Of a DNA stretch of 64,000 bases, positions 33,002-43,128 are shown piece by piece; the first letter of the stretch is position 1, and every line of letters begins with the position of its first letter. The notes under the pieces are model-generated. The model searched no databases, was not told where the DNA came from, and saw nothing but the letters and a program-made list of their open reading frames with translations. Origin of the DNA: Gautieria morchelliformis (lineage: Eukaryota; Basidiomycota; Agaricomycetes; Gomphales; Gomphaceae); NCBI GenBank assembly GCA_015179125.1, contig WHVA01000076.1, positions 1-64,000 on the forward strand. The letters are read 5' to 3'. Both the position numbers and the translations under genes were made by a program.

Positions 33002-34677
33002 CTATGCGTCTTGGGGGTGACTATCGACATCTTCTTGCTGGTCTCCTCTTGGTTCGTACTCGTCTAGCGTTGTCTGTCGAGCACCGACGGTGTTCCAGCC
33101 CTGATCCCTGTGTCCTGTCGTAGGATTTGTGTTGTATCTGCCTCTGCCCCTCTCCCCTGTCCTCAACGCCGCTCTTTCGCCTCCTCTATTGACGTTCTGC
33201 TGTTGCTGTGCTCTCCCTCCGCTGTTCTCTTGTCGGGTCCGTTGTTGCTGTTGGGGGGTCTCTGTGCCGGTTGTCGGGTCTGTGTGGCCATGCTGCTCCC
33301 ATGTCCACGGTTGTTCGTCGGGGAAAAATTTGTATGTTCCTTCTGGGTCCGCTTTTTCTATGGTGTGGCAAGCTGACATGAACCGTGGGCACGTCCGGTC
33401 CCAGGATGCGTGTCCATTCATGTCGCAGTTGATGCATTTGAAATGGGATGGGTCTGTTTCTTCGCATTCCGCCGTTCTGTGCGGGTCCCGCACGCTTCTT
33501 CTGCCTCGCACTCCGCCGCCATGTGTCTCACGTTGAGCCTTTGGCATTTGAGGCATCTCCTCGGTTCTCTCCTCATTCTCCTCGCCCACGTGCGCTTTCC
33601 TGAGATGATCAGCCCATTGCGTATACTTTGGTTTGCGGCCTGGATTGAAGAGAACTTAGCTATCAAGTGGGCCGAGCGCTGTCCCTGCGCTCTGCGGCTT
33701 GCTGGTTTAATCCATCTCGTTGATATCAGCGTGTTGTATGGCAGCTTCGAGTCTCTTTCGACCTTCTTGAGTTCTCCCATGGCCTCTGGGGAGTGCGTCA
33801 CTGGGACGTACTCCACCAAGACTGCGACCGCCCGGTCTTTGATGACCGATGTGCCGCCCAGCTTGTGTGCGAGCTGCGTCTTGTTTGCTTGGACCCACCT
33901 GGCTGCTGCGGGCGTGTTTAGCTCGTATACCACGCCCCCGTTGGCTAGCGTTTTGGCACCTATGAAGCTGATGTCGGTGTCAATGTTGATTCCTTCTAGT
34001 TGTTCGAGCGCCTGGTTGGCTTTGGCGACCAGCTCTTGTTCCATAAGACTTCCTAGCGCGTTGTGTTCTGCTTTTGGATCCTTATCTATTAGTATTTGAC
34101 ATTCTCTTGCTTTCGCTCTGGCCAGGTTACTGGGGTGTGATAGGGGGACGTTACCTCTGAGTGTGGCCACGTACGTGTTTTCTGTGGCTCTTTCTCCCAT
34201 CGCCTCAGTTCTTATCCTCTGCACGCTGCACACCTCCTCTACTGCAAGGTTTGCCTCGTCCGCCATGTTTTTCGAGGTGTCGGTAATCTCGTGCACGGTC
34301 TCTACGATGGATTCGACTTTTCTGAGTACAGGCGCTAAGCTTTTTTCGACGTATCGCATGACTGCTGTTCCGAGGTCCTTGGCCGTTTCGTCAGTCATGA
34401 GGATAGCAACCGATCTGGCGCCTTCTTCGAGTACTTTGCCTGTGGAGCTGTGAGCTAGAGAGAGGAGGATGTAGCTTAGCTGTTCTGTTGTTGCCAGGCT
34501 GTCTTTGGCAAAAAAGCCCTGCCTGTCCAGGAACGCTCTCGCTTGCTCTTTGGTGCGTACTGACGCGTATGGATCTGCTATCAGCTCAGTTCTGGTTCTG
34601 GTGTTCGTCTGCTGGCTGCTAGCTCTTGTTTGGGCTGGCGCCGGTGCGGACGGGTGAGGCTCTGCGTTGGGTGGCAT
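33002..34677 (-). pseudogene. LINE ORF1 (Gag-like, CCHC), one frameshift
   Basis: Starts MPPNAEPHPSAPAPAQ at 34677. The N-terminal half is coiled-coil-rich (YVEKSLAPVLRKVESIVETV); a conserved mid-domain includes ELNTPAAARWVQANK and YNTLISTRWIKPASRRAQGQ. Three zinc knuckles follow (first CLKCQRLNVRHMAAEC). The frame shifts within the second knuckle at about 33487 (one base missing). The second frame restores HRTAECEETDPSHFKCINC and a Gln/Arg-rich tail ending at 33002. ORF1 proteins bind the element RNA. Confidence 0.85.
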
Positions 34678-35677
34678 AGCCCTTTTGGTGCCTTTTTCGG
34701 TGAAGGCTTTTGTACTAGTTTTTAGCGCTACTCGCAGTGTACTAGCTACAGTTAGAGTGTGTGGATGTTTGGGGATTGGAATGTTATGGGTTTTGGTGGT
34801 GGTGGTAAGCGTGAGAAAGCCCCTTCTAGACTTCGACCCTTGATTGACGCTAGATGCTGCGTACTACGTGAGTCGCTTGACCTCTGATACTGTTCCGAAA
34901 GCAGAAGTTGGAGAATGGAGCGGAATTGGTGACATGAACGGAACTGGCAGAAGTTCTCCTAGAAACAGAAACATTTCTGGAATTGGAATCAGACATGGAA
35001 GTGGAACTCGGGGTGGTGTCAGAACTGGAACACAGGGTGTCCCCTGACAGTGCCATAGTTCATGGAAAGAGTGTACAGGTGGAGACTGGGTACAATGCAT
35101 ACAGCACCATGTTGTTTTTGATGGATGGACACCAAAAGACTTAATGTGGCCCAAGCACATAGTGGTATTTATAGCAGGCTAGGCTGCACGTGTATTTACA
35201 ACGGGCGGTACACATTTTATACAACCTGCCTCCGCCGGTTACCCCGCAGGTGGTCACGCGAGCGCGAGTGTGCCGGATGCGTCTCGTTTAAAAACTTCCT
35301 GCCAACGCTGAGTAGTCTGTCAGGACGGCTGGGCGGTTGGTAATATGTCAATCAGTAAAGGTCTGATGGACTTTTGGATATGTGGGTGCTTACATTTAGA
35401 CTCTTCGAGCGGCGGTTCGAAGCCGTTGAGGTCGAGTGTGCGGGCGGAGGGTTGTGTGCCGGATGCGTCGCGTTTAAAGGTTCCTGCCAAAGCTGAGTAG
35501 TCTGTCAGGACGGCTGAGCAGTTAGTTGGCCAATCAGTAAAGGTCTGATAGACTTTGGTTGTATTTGTTGCGCACATTTAGACTCTTCTATCGGCGGCAC
35601 AAAGCCATTAAGATCAAGCGTGCGGGCTAGGGGTTGGTTGTCTATCAGCCGTCTGGGGAAGGTCTAATAAAAAGATG

Positions 35678-35832
35678 CTACATGCCAACAGGGACGGATG
35701 GCTCTCGCTTAAAGGGGCTTCCATCATAATTCATCTCTTCTGCAATGCAGCATCCCAGTCAGCAGAGATCTGAGAGGGTTTAAAGTGCCATGCTAACCCC
35801 CGTCAAATCGCTTGGCTGTCCGTCGCTTAAAA
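35678..35832 (-). pseudogene. Extra copy of the peptide-gene 3' end (unit B3)
   Basis: A 62-nt final exon (35678-35739) again coding EMNYDGSPFKR with EPSVPVGM and stop, preceded by an intron-like segment ending in CTGCATTGCAG and the tail of the previous exon (KRRTAKRFDG). Same truncation point as unit B2. Confidence 0.7.
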
Positions 35833-36026
35833 GTTCCTGCCAAAGCTGAATAGTCTGTCAGGACGGCTGAGCAGTTCGGAAATCAGTAAAGGTCCGATAG
35901 ACTTTTGGATTTACTGTTGCGCACATTTAGACTCTTCTATCGGCGGTTCAAAGCCATTAAGGTCGAGCGTGCGGGCTAGGGGTGGGTTGTCTATCAGCAG
36001 CCTGGGGAAGGTCTAATAAAAAGATG

Positions 36027-36180
36027 TTACATGCCAACAGGGACGGATGGCTCTCGCTTAAAGGGGGATCCATCATAATTCATCTCTTCTGCAATGCAGT
36101 ATCCCCCATCAGCAGGGATCTGAGACGGTTTAAAGCGTGCTAACCCGAGTCGAAGCGCTTGGCTGTCCGTCGCTTGAAAG
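36027..36180 (-). pseudogene. Extra copy of the peptide-gene 3' end (unit B2)
   Basis: A 62-nt final exon (36027-36088), EMNYDGSPFKREPSVPVGM then stop, preceded by a 56-nt phase-1 intron and the end of the preceding exon (KRRTAKRFDS). It is truncated upstream in the FKR codons and joined to 3' flank sequence, so it has no start of its own. It could still be reached by splicing from the intact gene upstream. Confidence 0.7.
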
Positions 36181-36572
36181 TTCCTGCCAAAGCTGAGTAG
36201 TCTGTCAGGACGGCTGGGCGGTTGGTCATATGTCAATCAGTAAAGGTCTGCCAATAGACTTTTTGGATTTGATTGTTGCGCACATTTAGACTCTTCTATC
36301 GGCGGTTCAAAGCCGTTAAGGTCGAGTGTGCGGGCTAAGGGTTGTGTGCCGGATGCGTCCCGTTTGAAGCTTCCTGCCAAAGCCGAATAGTCTGTCAGGA
36401 CGGCTGGGCGGTTGGTAATATGTCAATCAGTAAAGGTCTGATAGACTTTTGGATTTATTGCCAGTTGCTCACACTTAGACTCTTCTATCGGCGGCACAAA
36501 GCCATTAAGATCAAGCGTGCGGGCTAGGGGTGGGTTGCCTATCAGCAGTCTGGGGAAGGTCTAATAAAGAGG

Positions 36573-37026
36573 TTACATGCCAGTAGGGATGGATGGCTCT
36601 CGCTTAAAGGGGCCTCCATTATACCCCATCAATTCTGCAATGCAACATCCCCATCAGCAGAGATCTGAGAGGGTTTACAGTAAATTGGGTGTGCTGACCC
36701 GCGTCAAAGTCCCCATAGAACTTGTCTGTCTGTCGCTTAAAGAATCCTTCTTCATCTGGTGCATATGCGACCTCCGCGCTCGCGACGCCTACGCCCACGT
36801 CCTCGTCAGCAGAAGAAATGTCAAAAACGGTATGAAAATGCTCACCTCCGGCGACTTGGCGTACAGATAGAGACCCAGCTGACATGTACCAGATCAGCTG
36901 CATTCATGGCATTCGAGGTCAAAGTTAGAGTGTCATACATGGCTGGAAATCGGGCGCAGGGATGGGTGCCGCGACGCTGGACAAGACCAAGGCGGAAAGC
37001 GTGAGAAAAGTGGAAGTGTGGAGCAT
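36573..37026 (-). CDS. Secreted Kex2-processed repeat peptide precursor (KEP-like), copy B, intact
   Basis: Exons 36939-37026, 36846-36878, 36699-36788 and 36573-36634 sum to 273 nt (90 aa plus stop) with no frame break. Introns are 57-64 nt, all phase 1. Exon 1 codes a signal peptide (MLHTSTFLTLSALVLSSVAA then PIPAPDF). Exon 3 codes EVAYAPDEEGFFKR followed by QTDKFYGDFDA; exon 4 codes LMGYNGGPFKR then EPSIPTGM. It is a two-core version of copy A, with the same intron positions and the same C-terminal EPSxPxGM. It is probably a two-peptide precursor processed in the secretory pathway; the function is unknown. Confidence 0.75.
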
Positions 37027-37430
37027 AATGTTTGTAATATTCGATATACGACGTCCAGCGAAGACTGAGTGAAATGTATACAAATGCAGGTGGCCAGCCG
37101 ACCAGTAAAACGAAGGTGGTGGTGAGAAGAGGATGGGACTAGTAAAACCCGTAGGACTCAACAGGCTTTATGAAGAACGCCTCCGTGAGTTGTGATATAT
37201 ATGAACGCTGATTCATCACTGATGGTTTCCCTTCAGGAAGTTCACGCCCAGGATGCGCGGCGGGGTAGTTATTGCACAACATGCTCAAAGTTGTGTGGTC
37301 AACACGCAGCCAGCTTTTACGCTCGGATGGTTCTTGGCATTGTTAGTGTCATTCACGCTGGGTCAGTCCTCACTAGCACGAAACAGTGGGTCGCACATGC
37401 ATATTGGACCAGGCATGAGGCAACGATGAT

Positions 37431-38175
37431 GAGATCGATCTAGGACCTTAGCGAAAACATTTGAATCAGCCAAGTCAATACTTACTATATATAAACCCGA
37501 ATCACCGTCGTTAGCTTCTTCGATTCGGTATATATATAATAGTACTCTCTAAAGATTATGTATTATGAGCATTCAAAGTCGAGGCGTTGCTGGTTCAGGG
37601 ACGGTTGTCAGGGTGATTGCACTGCATTCATGCCTTTTTGGCCCCGTCCAACGTACTCGCGTTGCTGTGCCACCAGAGACGGTTGCACGGCTCCAAATTA
37701 AGCGCTAAGCGGTGCTCCCCAGGGTCGGAACTGTCGCGTCGCACCGTGCCCGCTGTCTGTGGACATGATGTGGATCGGGTCGTGATCGAAGCGCTGGGAG
37801 CGAGACTGCGGCTGCGGCAGGGGCGCCCCGGCCCTGCGGTACTCGGTCCGTGCGGGGGCGGGGGCGGGGGCGGGGACGGGGGCGGGGCTGCAGGCGCGAC
37901 GGCGGCTCCTGATCCTGGGGGCGTCGCCGCCGGGTGGCATACCCAGCGTGTGGCGCGCCCGTCAGCGCGGCACGAGTCCAGACGGCTCGGCAATCGCTCT
38001 CGGATACCGCATGGCAACTGGATCCTCTCCTCGTCTGTCACACAGAATTAATCTATTGATCTGATCGAAATCCGTCAGTGTCAGTGTTCAGGAACCACAC
38101 TTCTCTTTTCTTGCCCAGGGCCGCGCGCTTGTCAGAAATAAACATCTAAAATTGGAGCATGCTATTTTCACAGAT
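37431..38175. other. Spacer with a G-rich tract
   Basis: No gene recognised. 37850-37889 is a run of GGGGGC repeats (at least five G-runs of four or more) capable of forming a G-quadruplex. Long overlapping open frames here on both strands reflect the GC-rich low-complexity sequence, not genes. It also holds the 3' flank of the BRCT gene. Confidence 0.55.
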
Positions 38176-41100
38176 TCAGTCGCCTCTGGCCAGTATCTTA
38201 TCCTCCCCGTCCCAGTCCACAAACTGCGTGAACGCAGCACCGAGCACCAGCTCGTGCGAATATATGGTGACGCCATGCTTCACCAGCGGGCGCCAGAGCG
38301 CCTCGTCCTTCAGGCTCGAGATAACATGTCGCGTGTCCGACACATTGCGGGTCGTCGGCACCGTCTCCCTACACTGTCGTTTTATTCGAATCAATACGGA
38401 AAAATAGACAGCGCGTGTGTCGCACCTCCGCGCCAAGCGCCTGCAGCACCTTCTTCAGGGTGTTGAAATCAGAGGGCACGCCGGGCGTGACGTAGAAAAA
38501 GTGGCCCTGGAGCAGCTTGCGTTTGTGTCGCTTCAGCTCTCTGGCGCGGTCGAGCGCCTCGACGAGTTTGAACTTGTGCTTATGCTCCATGTCGGGATCT
38601 TGCAACGTGTAGTCATCCTCCGCTGCATAAAGCGCATGGCACCGTGTGGGCCGCATGAGTGGCTAGAAACCCGTGGTCGTGAAAAGACACACCCACGATC
38701 CTGCCAGACTCGGCACACGCCGTGAGCCAGTCCATGCTCAACACATACGGCGCATGTGGAAGCGCACAAAGGAACTTCTCCGTGCGTGATAGACCGTTCG
38801 TCACCAGATGTGTGCATCCATGGGGTTTCTGGATAAACTTGACACCCAGTCTACTCATCGCCTAATAAGAAAGCATATTAACGTGCTGCCTGCGCCGTGA
38901 AACAACGGTCACTGGCCTTGTCGATTTGCTCCGTGACCACTACCTTCGTTGTGAGAACACGAATCTTCCTAGGGTCACACACAGACCGACGGCGCTTCCT
39001 TTCATTTTCGGAGCTAGGTCAAACAAATCGTAAGTGGGCCGAGAAACATATGCACAAAACTATCAGGCATACCTATGTTGTGCAGAAGCGGATCTTTCCC
39101 TGCGCGCTCTTTTGCGTGCGCCGTCTTGCTGACCATTGCGTTTATCGGCGCTACGTTTTCCATCGTCGTCCGCCGGCCTCTTGCTGTTTTTGGCGGTCGT
39201 AACAAAGCGTCGCGGCGGCACGTCGGAATCGTCTGCGCCAGATCTGCCCATGGTTGTTGCGCCCCTGTCCCCTCCACTGTCGTCGTCCCCATCGTCGTGC
39301 GCGATCTTGCGCTTCTTACGGCCCCTGACCTCGAGCTCACTCTCTTCGTCTTCTTCGCCCTCTTCGTCTTGGTCGTGGTCGTCACCGTTCACGCTGGACT
39401 GCGACCCCTTCCGCCTCCGACCCACCCGGCCCTTGGCGCCGCGCTTGCGCTCATTCTCATAGTTGACCACGTCCGGCATCACTTCGTCGCGCAATTTCTG
39501 CGTCGCTGCGGCGGCGGCTGTCCGACGCGAGGGCGTGCGCTGGAGCGGCGGCGGCAGAGTGGCCGACGTGCTGGCCGTATTAACCTTTCGCGCGTTAAGC
39601 GTGCTGCCGCTGCCGCTGGGAGGATGGCGGGGCGACGACCGCCGCGGAGAAGGCGTCGATGACCGGGACGTCGTACCCACCTTCTTGGCAGACGGGCGAC
39701 CCCGTGTCCGGGACGAAGGCGACGCCCCGTATGTGTGTATGTATGTCGACACGCGCATGGGGCTCCCTCGCTTCGGCGACTTCACCCTTCGCCGAGACGA
39801 CGCAGGCCCGGGATCATGACGAGCAACCGACTCGACAGAGCTCCGGCGGAGCGACGATTCGAGAATGGCGCGCGGATCCGGCAGATCGACGGAGACGAAC
39901 CGGTGGGGCGACGGCTGCGGGGCCGGGGCCGGGGCCGCCCTCCGAGTCGGTGTGCGTTTCGCGACGACGCCAGCAGTAGCAGTTCTCGCGCCTTTCTTCA
40001 GCGGAAGAACCGTGATCTCGTCGTCGTCGCTTCCCGACTCTGACGTGAACGCGACCGTTTTCCCTTTTGCCCTGGAGGACATTGTTGTTGTTGTTGCCTT
40101 GCCCCGGTGCGCCTTTGGGCTTGGCTTACTTTTCGTCCTTAGCGGCGCCTCGTCCGCACCGCTAGCATCCCCGTCCTCCTCGTCACTTCCACCAGAGGGG
40201 CGCGCTGTAACGCGGGCCCTGCCCCTGCTCTGGTAAACGGTCGGCTTCTTCGACTGCGGCTTGGCACCGGGCGTCGTAAACGGATCCCCGTCGCTTTGCT
40301 CATCGGAATCCACGTGCATTACCGTTACGGCGCTCTTTCCTTTCACCCGTTTTTTGTCTCGCATGTCGTCACTTGATTCTGGGTCGCTCCCAGACACCGG
40401 ACGGGTTCTAGGTTTAGGTTTAGGCTTAGGCTTAGGTGGTGTTCTTCTCGAATTTTTAGAGAGCTCCTCGTCTCGTTGAGGCGGGCCTGTTTTGGCGTCC
40501 TTCGCTAGTGGCTCTACGGCAATGACTTCGTTATCGCTACCACGTTGAGCCGTCGCCTTCGTACTTGACATAGCCTTTGATGCTGCCTGTGATTTCACGG
40601 GTGGACCCACCTTCATGACGGCCATTCCCTCTACGGGCGCCGCCGCCGGTGGCTTGGAATCCGACCCGCTGTCCGGCGAACCCGGGGACTTAATCAAGGA
40701 TCTCCGGGCAGCACCCGTCGCCGCCGGTACCTTGGCGTCCGGCCCGCCCTCAGGTGGACTCGGGGACTTTATCAAGGATCTCCGCCCAGCAGCACCCGGC
40801 GCTCTCGCGGGCGTATCTGCACCCGAGTTCCGCGACTTGGGCGTTGCAGCAGACGCATGTTCTGTAGCTTCGATTGCCTCCGCCTTCGTCGGGGTCTTCT
40901 TGACCCCACGTGGGGGGCCGAATTTGGTAGGAGAAAGTGGGGTAGCCTTCCGCTCATCGCCACGGGTGTCCTGAGGATCTCCTCCATTGACGTGCAGAAC
41001 ATCCTCGACCTCATCGACTTCAAGCGCCTCCCGCATGCTTGTCGCCGTACCAGTTACGCCTTCGCCGGTGCCGGTGCCGGTTTTCCCCTCTGGTTGTTCT

Positions 41101-42822
41101 TGCTCAGCTTCCACAGGCTTTTCATCATTCGGGTGATTTGGCTGGAGGGCTGGCTCCTTCGTGATCTCAGGTAACGACAGCTCTGGATCTTCCTCCAACC
41201 CCACGCGGCCCACCCCCCGGTCGCCCAGGATAGTCCCGTAGTTCACACCGGCTGCGTAATCAAGATACTTCTTCTGCGCAGGCGTCAGATTTCGCCACTC
41301 TACAAAACAGTCCTCAAGCCACTTGTGCGTCACCACCGGCACAGACCACTCTTCCGCCTTGGCGGTTTTCTTGCCGCACTTGCTGTGTTAAGACGTAAAG
41401 CATTAAGAGACGTCTCAGCCTTAAGCAGAAACAGGCATACTATGCAGCAATAACGATGGTGTTCCTCCCTGACATGGTGGGCGTAAATTTGGCGCCCATT
41501 ACTTCGATGAGCTTCTTGAGGTACTCGCGGGCGTCCCCTTGATAATTGGTTACGGTGATTTCCTGCTCGTCACTGTATGAGATAGAGGGTGCACTGTGAG
41601 CTAGACACACGCCTCACATGGTCGGAAAAGCCCTGTATTGGCGTGCTGCGGACAGGGTAGTGCAGGAGCTGGTCTCGAGGCCGACTCATGATGCCAGTCC
41701 GCTCCACGTAGAATAGCCAGGCTAGTGTTCCAACTGTCTTCCCGGCTGCCAATGCTTTTCCGTACGCCGCACCGGTGCGGAAACGGGTGATAAATATGTC
41801 CGCCTGCTCCACCACAACGCTCTCGTCCTCTTCTTCTGCAATCACAACGACGCCGCCTGATCGTCGTATGCGGGATTCAACAGATTCACGTCTCTGGGCA
41901 TCCAGTTCGAGCGATGGCGACAACATAATGCTACGGCCCTCCCAGATATTGCGGTCGCGGAGGGCCAGAGGCGACGACGCACCAACCATCTGCATAGTTC
42001 CGTACATGGCCTGTTTATCAAAGCCACTTTCCAAATGGTGGCTACCTGCCGCGGGCGTTTTGAGCAGCATTTGATCCTTGTAGGCCGCGATATCATGGTC
42101 CCCGCGTAGGTAAGGGGGGTCCGGAAACTGGAAAACCTCGGACGGGAGGCGCATTTGGGTGGACCAGCATTGGTCAAACCACTGCGGCAACACCACTGTG
42201 ATATGGGCGCTCTCGCGAAAATGCATGGCGGTCAGGTATTTTTCAGAGCGTGTGTTTGTGACGAATAGGTGGGTGACGTCGCGCGTGAGGCCCTGGCGCC
42301 ATGCACCGCCTTGTGCGAGGATTCCAGAGGCTATTACCTCCTTGTCACCATTTGGCAGCTGCAAAGTTAAAGGGGGTCGGCAACGGGCAATTAGCGTGAC
42401 AGGAGAACGTACGTCTGCAGACGTCGCCACAACGCCAGAGAAGAACATGTCTTTGTCTGCTGAGAAATACTTGGGACTGGCAGGGTAGTAGTTTGTAAAT
42501 GAATAGCATGCAGAACGACGAGACGCACTCCTGAAGATGACCAAGCTCCATACTGCGCTCCACCCAATAAGGCTATGAACGTGTCAGCTCACGACCTTCC
42601 TCGAGCTCGTGGTACTCTTACGGTCACGCATGCTACGGATGTGCTAAGGTTAACGCTATCGCAACCTTCAAATTCAGTGGTGTCGCTGAGAATGTGGGTG
42701 GCAAGGTCGATATTGGAGGCCGCGGTGGCGCCGTTGCTATCGAGTATACGTGAGATCTGGAGGCGCGTGTCTTCTGCCAGAGACGTTGATAAATGGTACG
42801 TTATATTCTCAAACAGCGGCAT
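38176..42822 (-). CDS. Rtt107/Brc1-like protein with six BRCT domains (DNA damage response scaffold)
   Basis: Exons include 42622-42822, 42529-42572, 42413-42476, 41618-42358, 41441-41565 and 39073-41382, then at least four small C-terminal exons ending at 38176. The start MPLFENITYHLSTSLAED opens BRCT1 (TPYWVERSMELGHLQD). BRCT2 (VIASGILAQGGAW, THLFV), BRCT3 (NIWEGRSIMLSPSLELD, GTLAWLFYVERT) and BRCT4 (ITVTNYQGDAREYLKKLIEV, THKWLEDCFVEW) follow. A linker of about 600 residues is disordered and rich in Ser-Pro, Lys and Arg. The C-terminal BRCT pair has KIRVLTTK, THLVTNGLSRTEKFLCALPH, YVLSMDWLTACAES and FFYVTPGVPSDFNTLKKVL, ending ILARGD. Rtt107/Brc1 proteins recruit repair factors to gamma-H2A at stalled forks through the C-terminal pair. 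One splice junction near 38870-38950 is unresolved. Confidence 0.85.
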
Positions 42823-43128
42823 GTAAGGGGTTTGGGTGGAGGATGAGGGAAGTATTCTAAATGGATCAGTCACGTCGACAGCGGAGTTTGCACGTGGCGT
42901 CACGCTGGCTGAATATTCAACTCAGACTGTCTCTGGTCGTACCGCATTTGTAGAGAAGCGAATTCCGGTAAGTAAGCGACGGAGAAAATTCGCAGATTTT
43001 TGTGTTGTGAGCCATCTTCCACACGGACTGCAAATAATATTGAAAGGCGGCGCCTCGCTCGAAGTACAATCTTCTCTTACCCCAACTGGAAACTGGAAAA
43101 GCCTCCGAGGAGGTAACCTACTAACATG

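Larger units (their letters stand above)
28744..34834 (-). mobile_element. Tad-like LINE (non-LTR retrotransposon) with RNase H, nearly full length
   Basis: 6,091 bp on the minus strand. The 5' end is at 34834 and the poly(A) tail appears as a T run at 28744-28766. 10-bp target duplications GACCCTTGAT occur at 28734-28743 and 34835-34844. Layout: 5' UTR (34678-34834), ORF1 (34677-33002), ORF2 (32996-29090) with endonuclease, RT, RNase H and a CCHC-like knuckle, then a 3' UTR. ORF1 has one frameshift and ORF2 at least four disablements, so it is now immobile. Confidence 0.92.
28490..35049 (-). repeat. Solo LTR family A, split by a LINE insertion
   Basis: LTR halves at 28490-28743 and 34845-35049 join at GACCCTTGAT to make a normal LTR A of about 460 bp (TGTAAGGGCAACC on the left, GTGTCCCCTGACA on the right, plus strand). 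The outer flanks GCACC and GTGCC differ at one position and may be an aged target duplication. Confidence 0.85.
35050..37430. repeat. Segmental duplication, copy B (with internal tandem repeats)
   Basis: Counterpart of 5820-7870 in direct orientation. It differs by repeated duplication of the gene's last exon plus a 3' flank: the TTCCTGCCAAAGCTGAGTAGTC/AGTCTGTCAGGACGGCTG block occurs at about 35250-35345, 35480-35580, 35830-35930, 36178-36290 and 36368-36470. Units begin in a CGCTTAAA/CGTTTAAA word, suggesting recombination at short homology. Confidence 0.85.

Noticed and set aside
37617-38051. Overlapping 144-aa and 137-aa ORFs
   Set aside because: GC-rich low-complexity DNA with open frames on both strands; no conserved motif.
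39075-40974. Several plus-strand ORFs of 100-195 aa
   Set aside because: Antisense to the disordered linker of the BRCT protein; low-complexity shadow frames.
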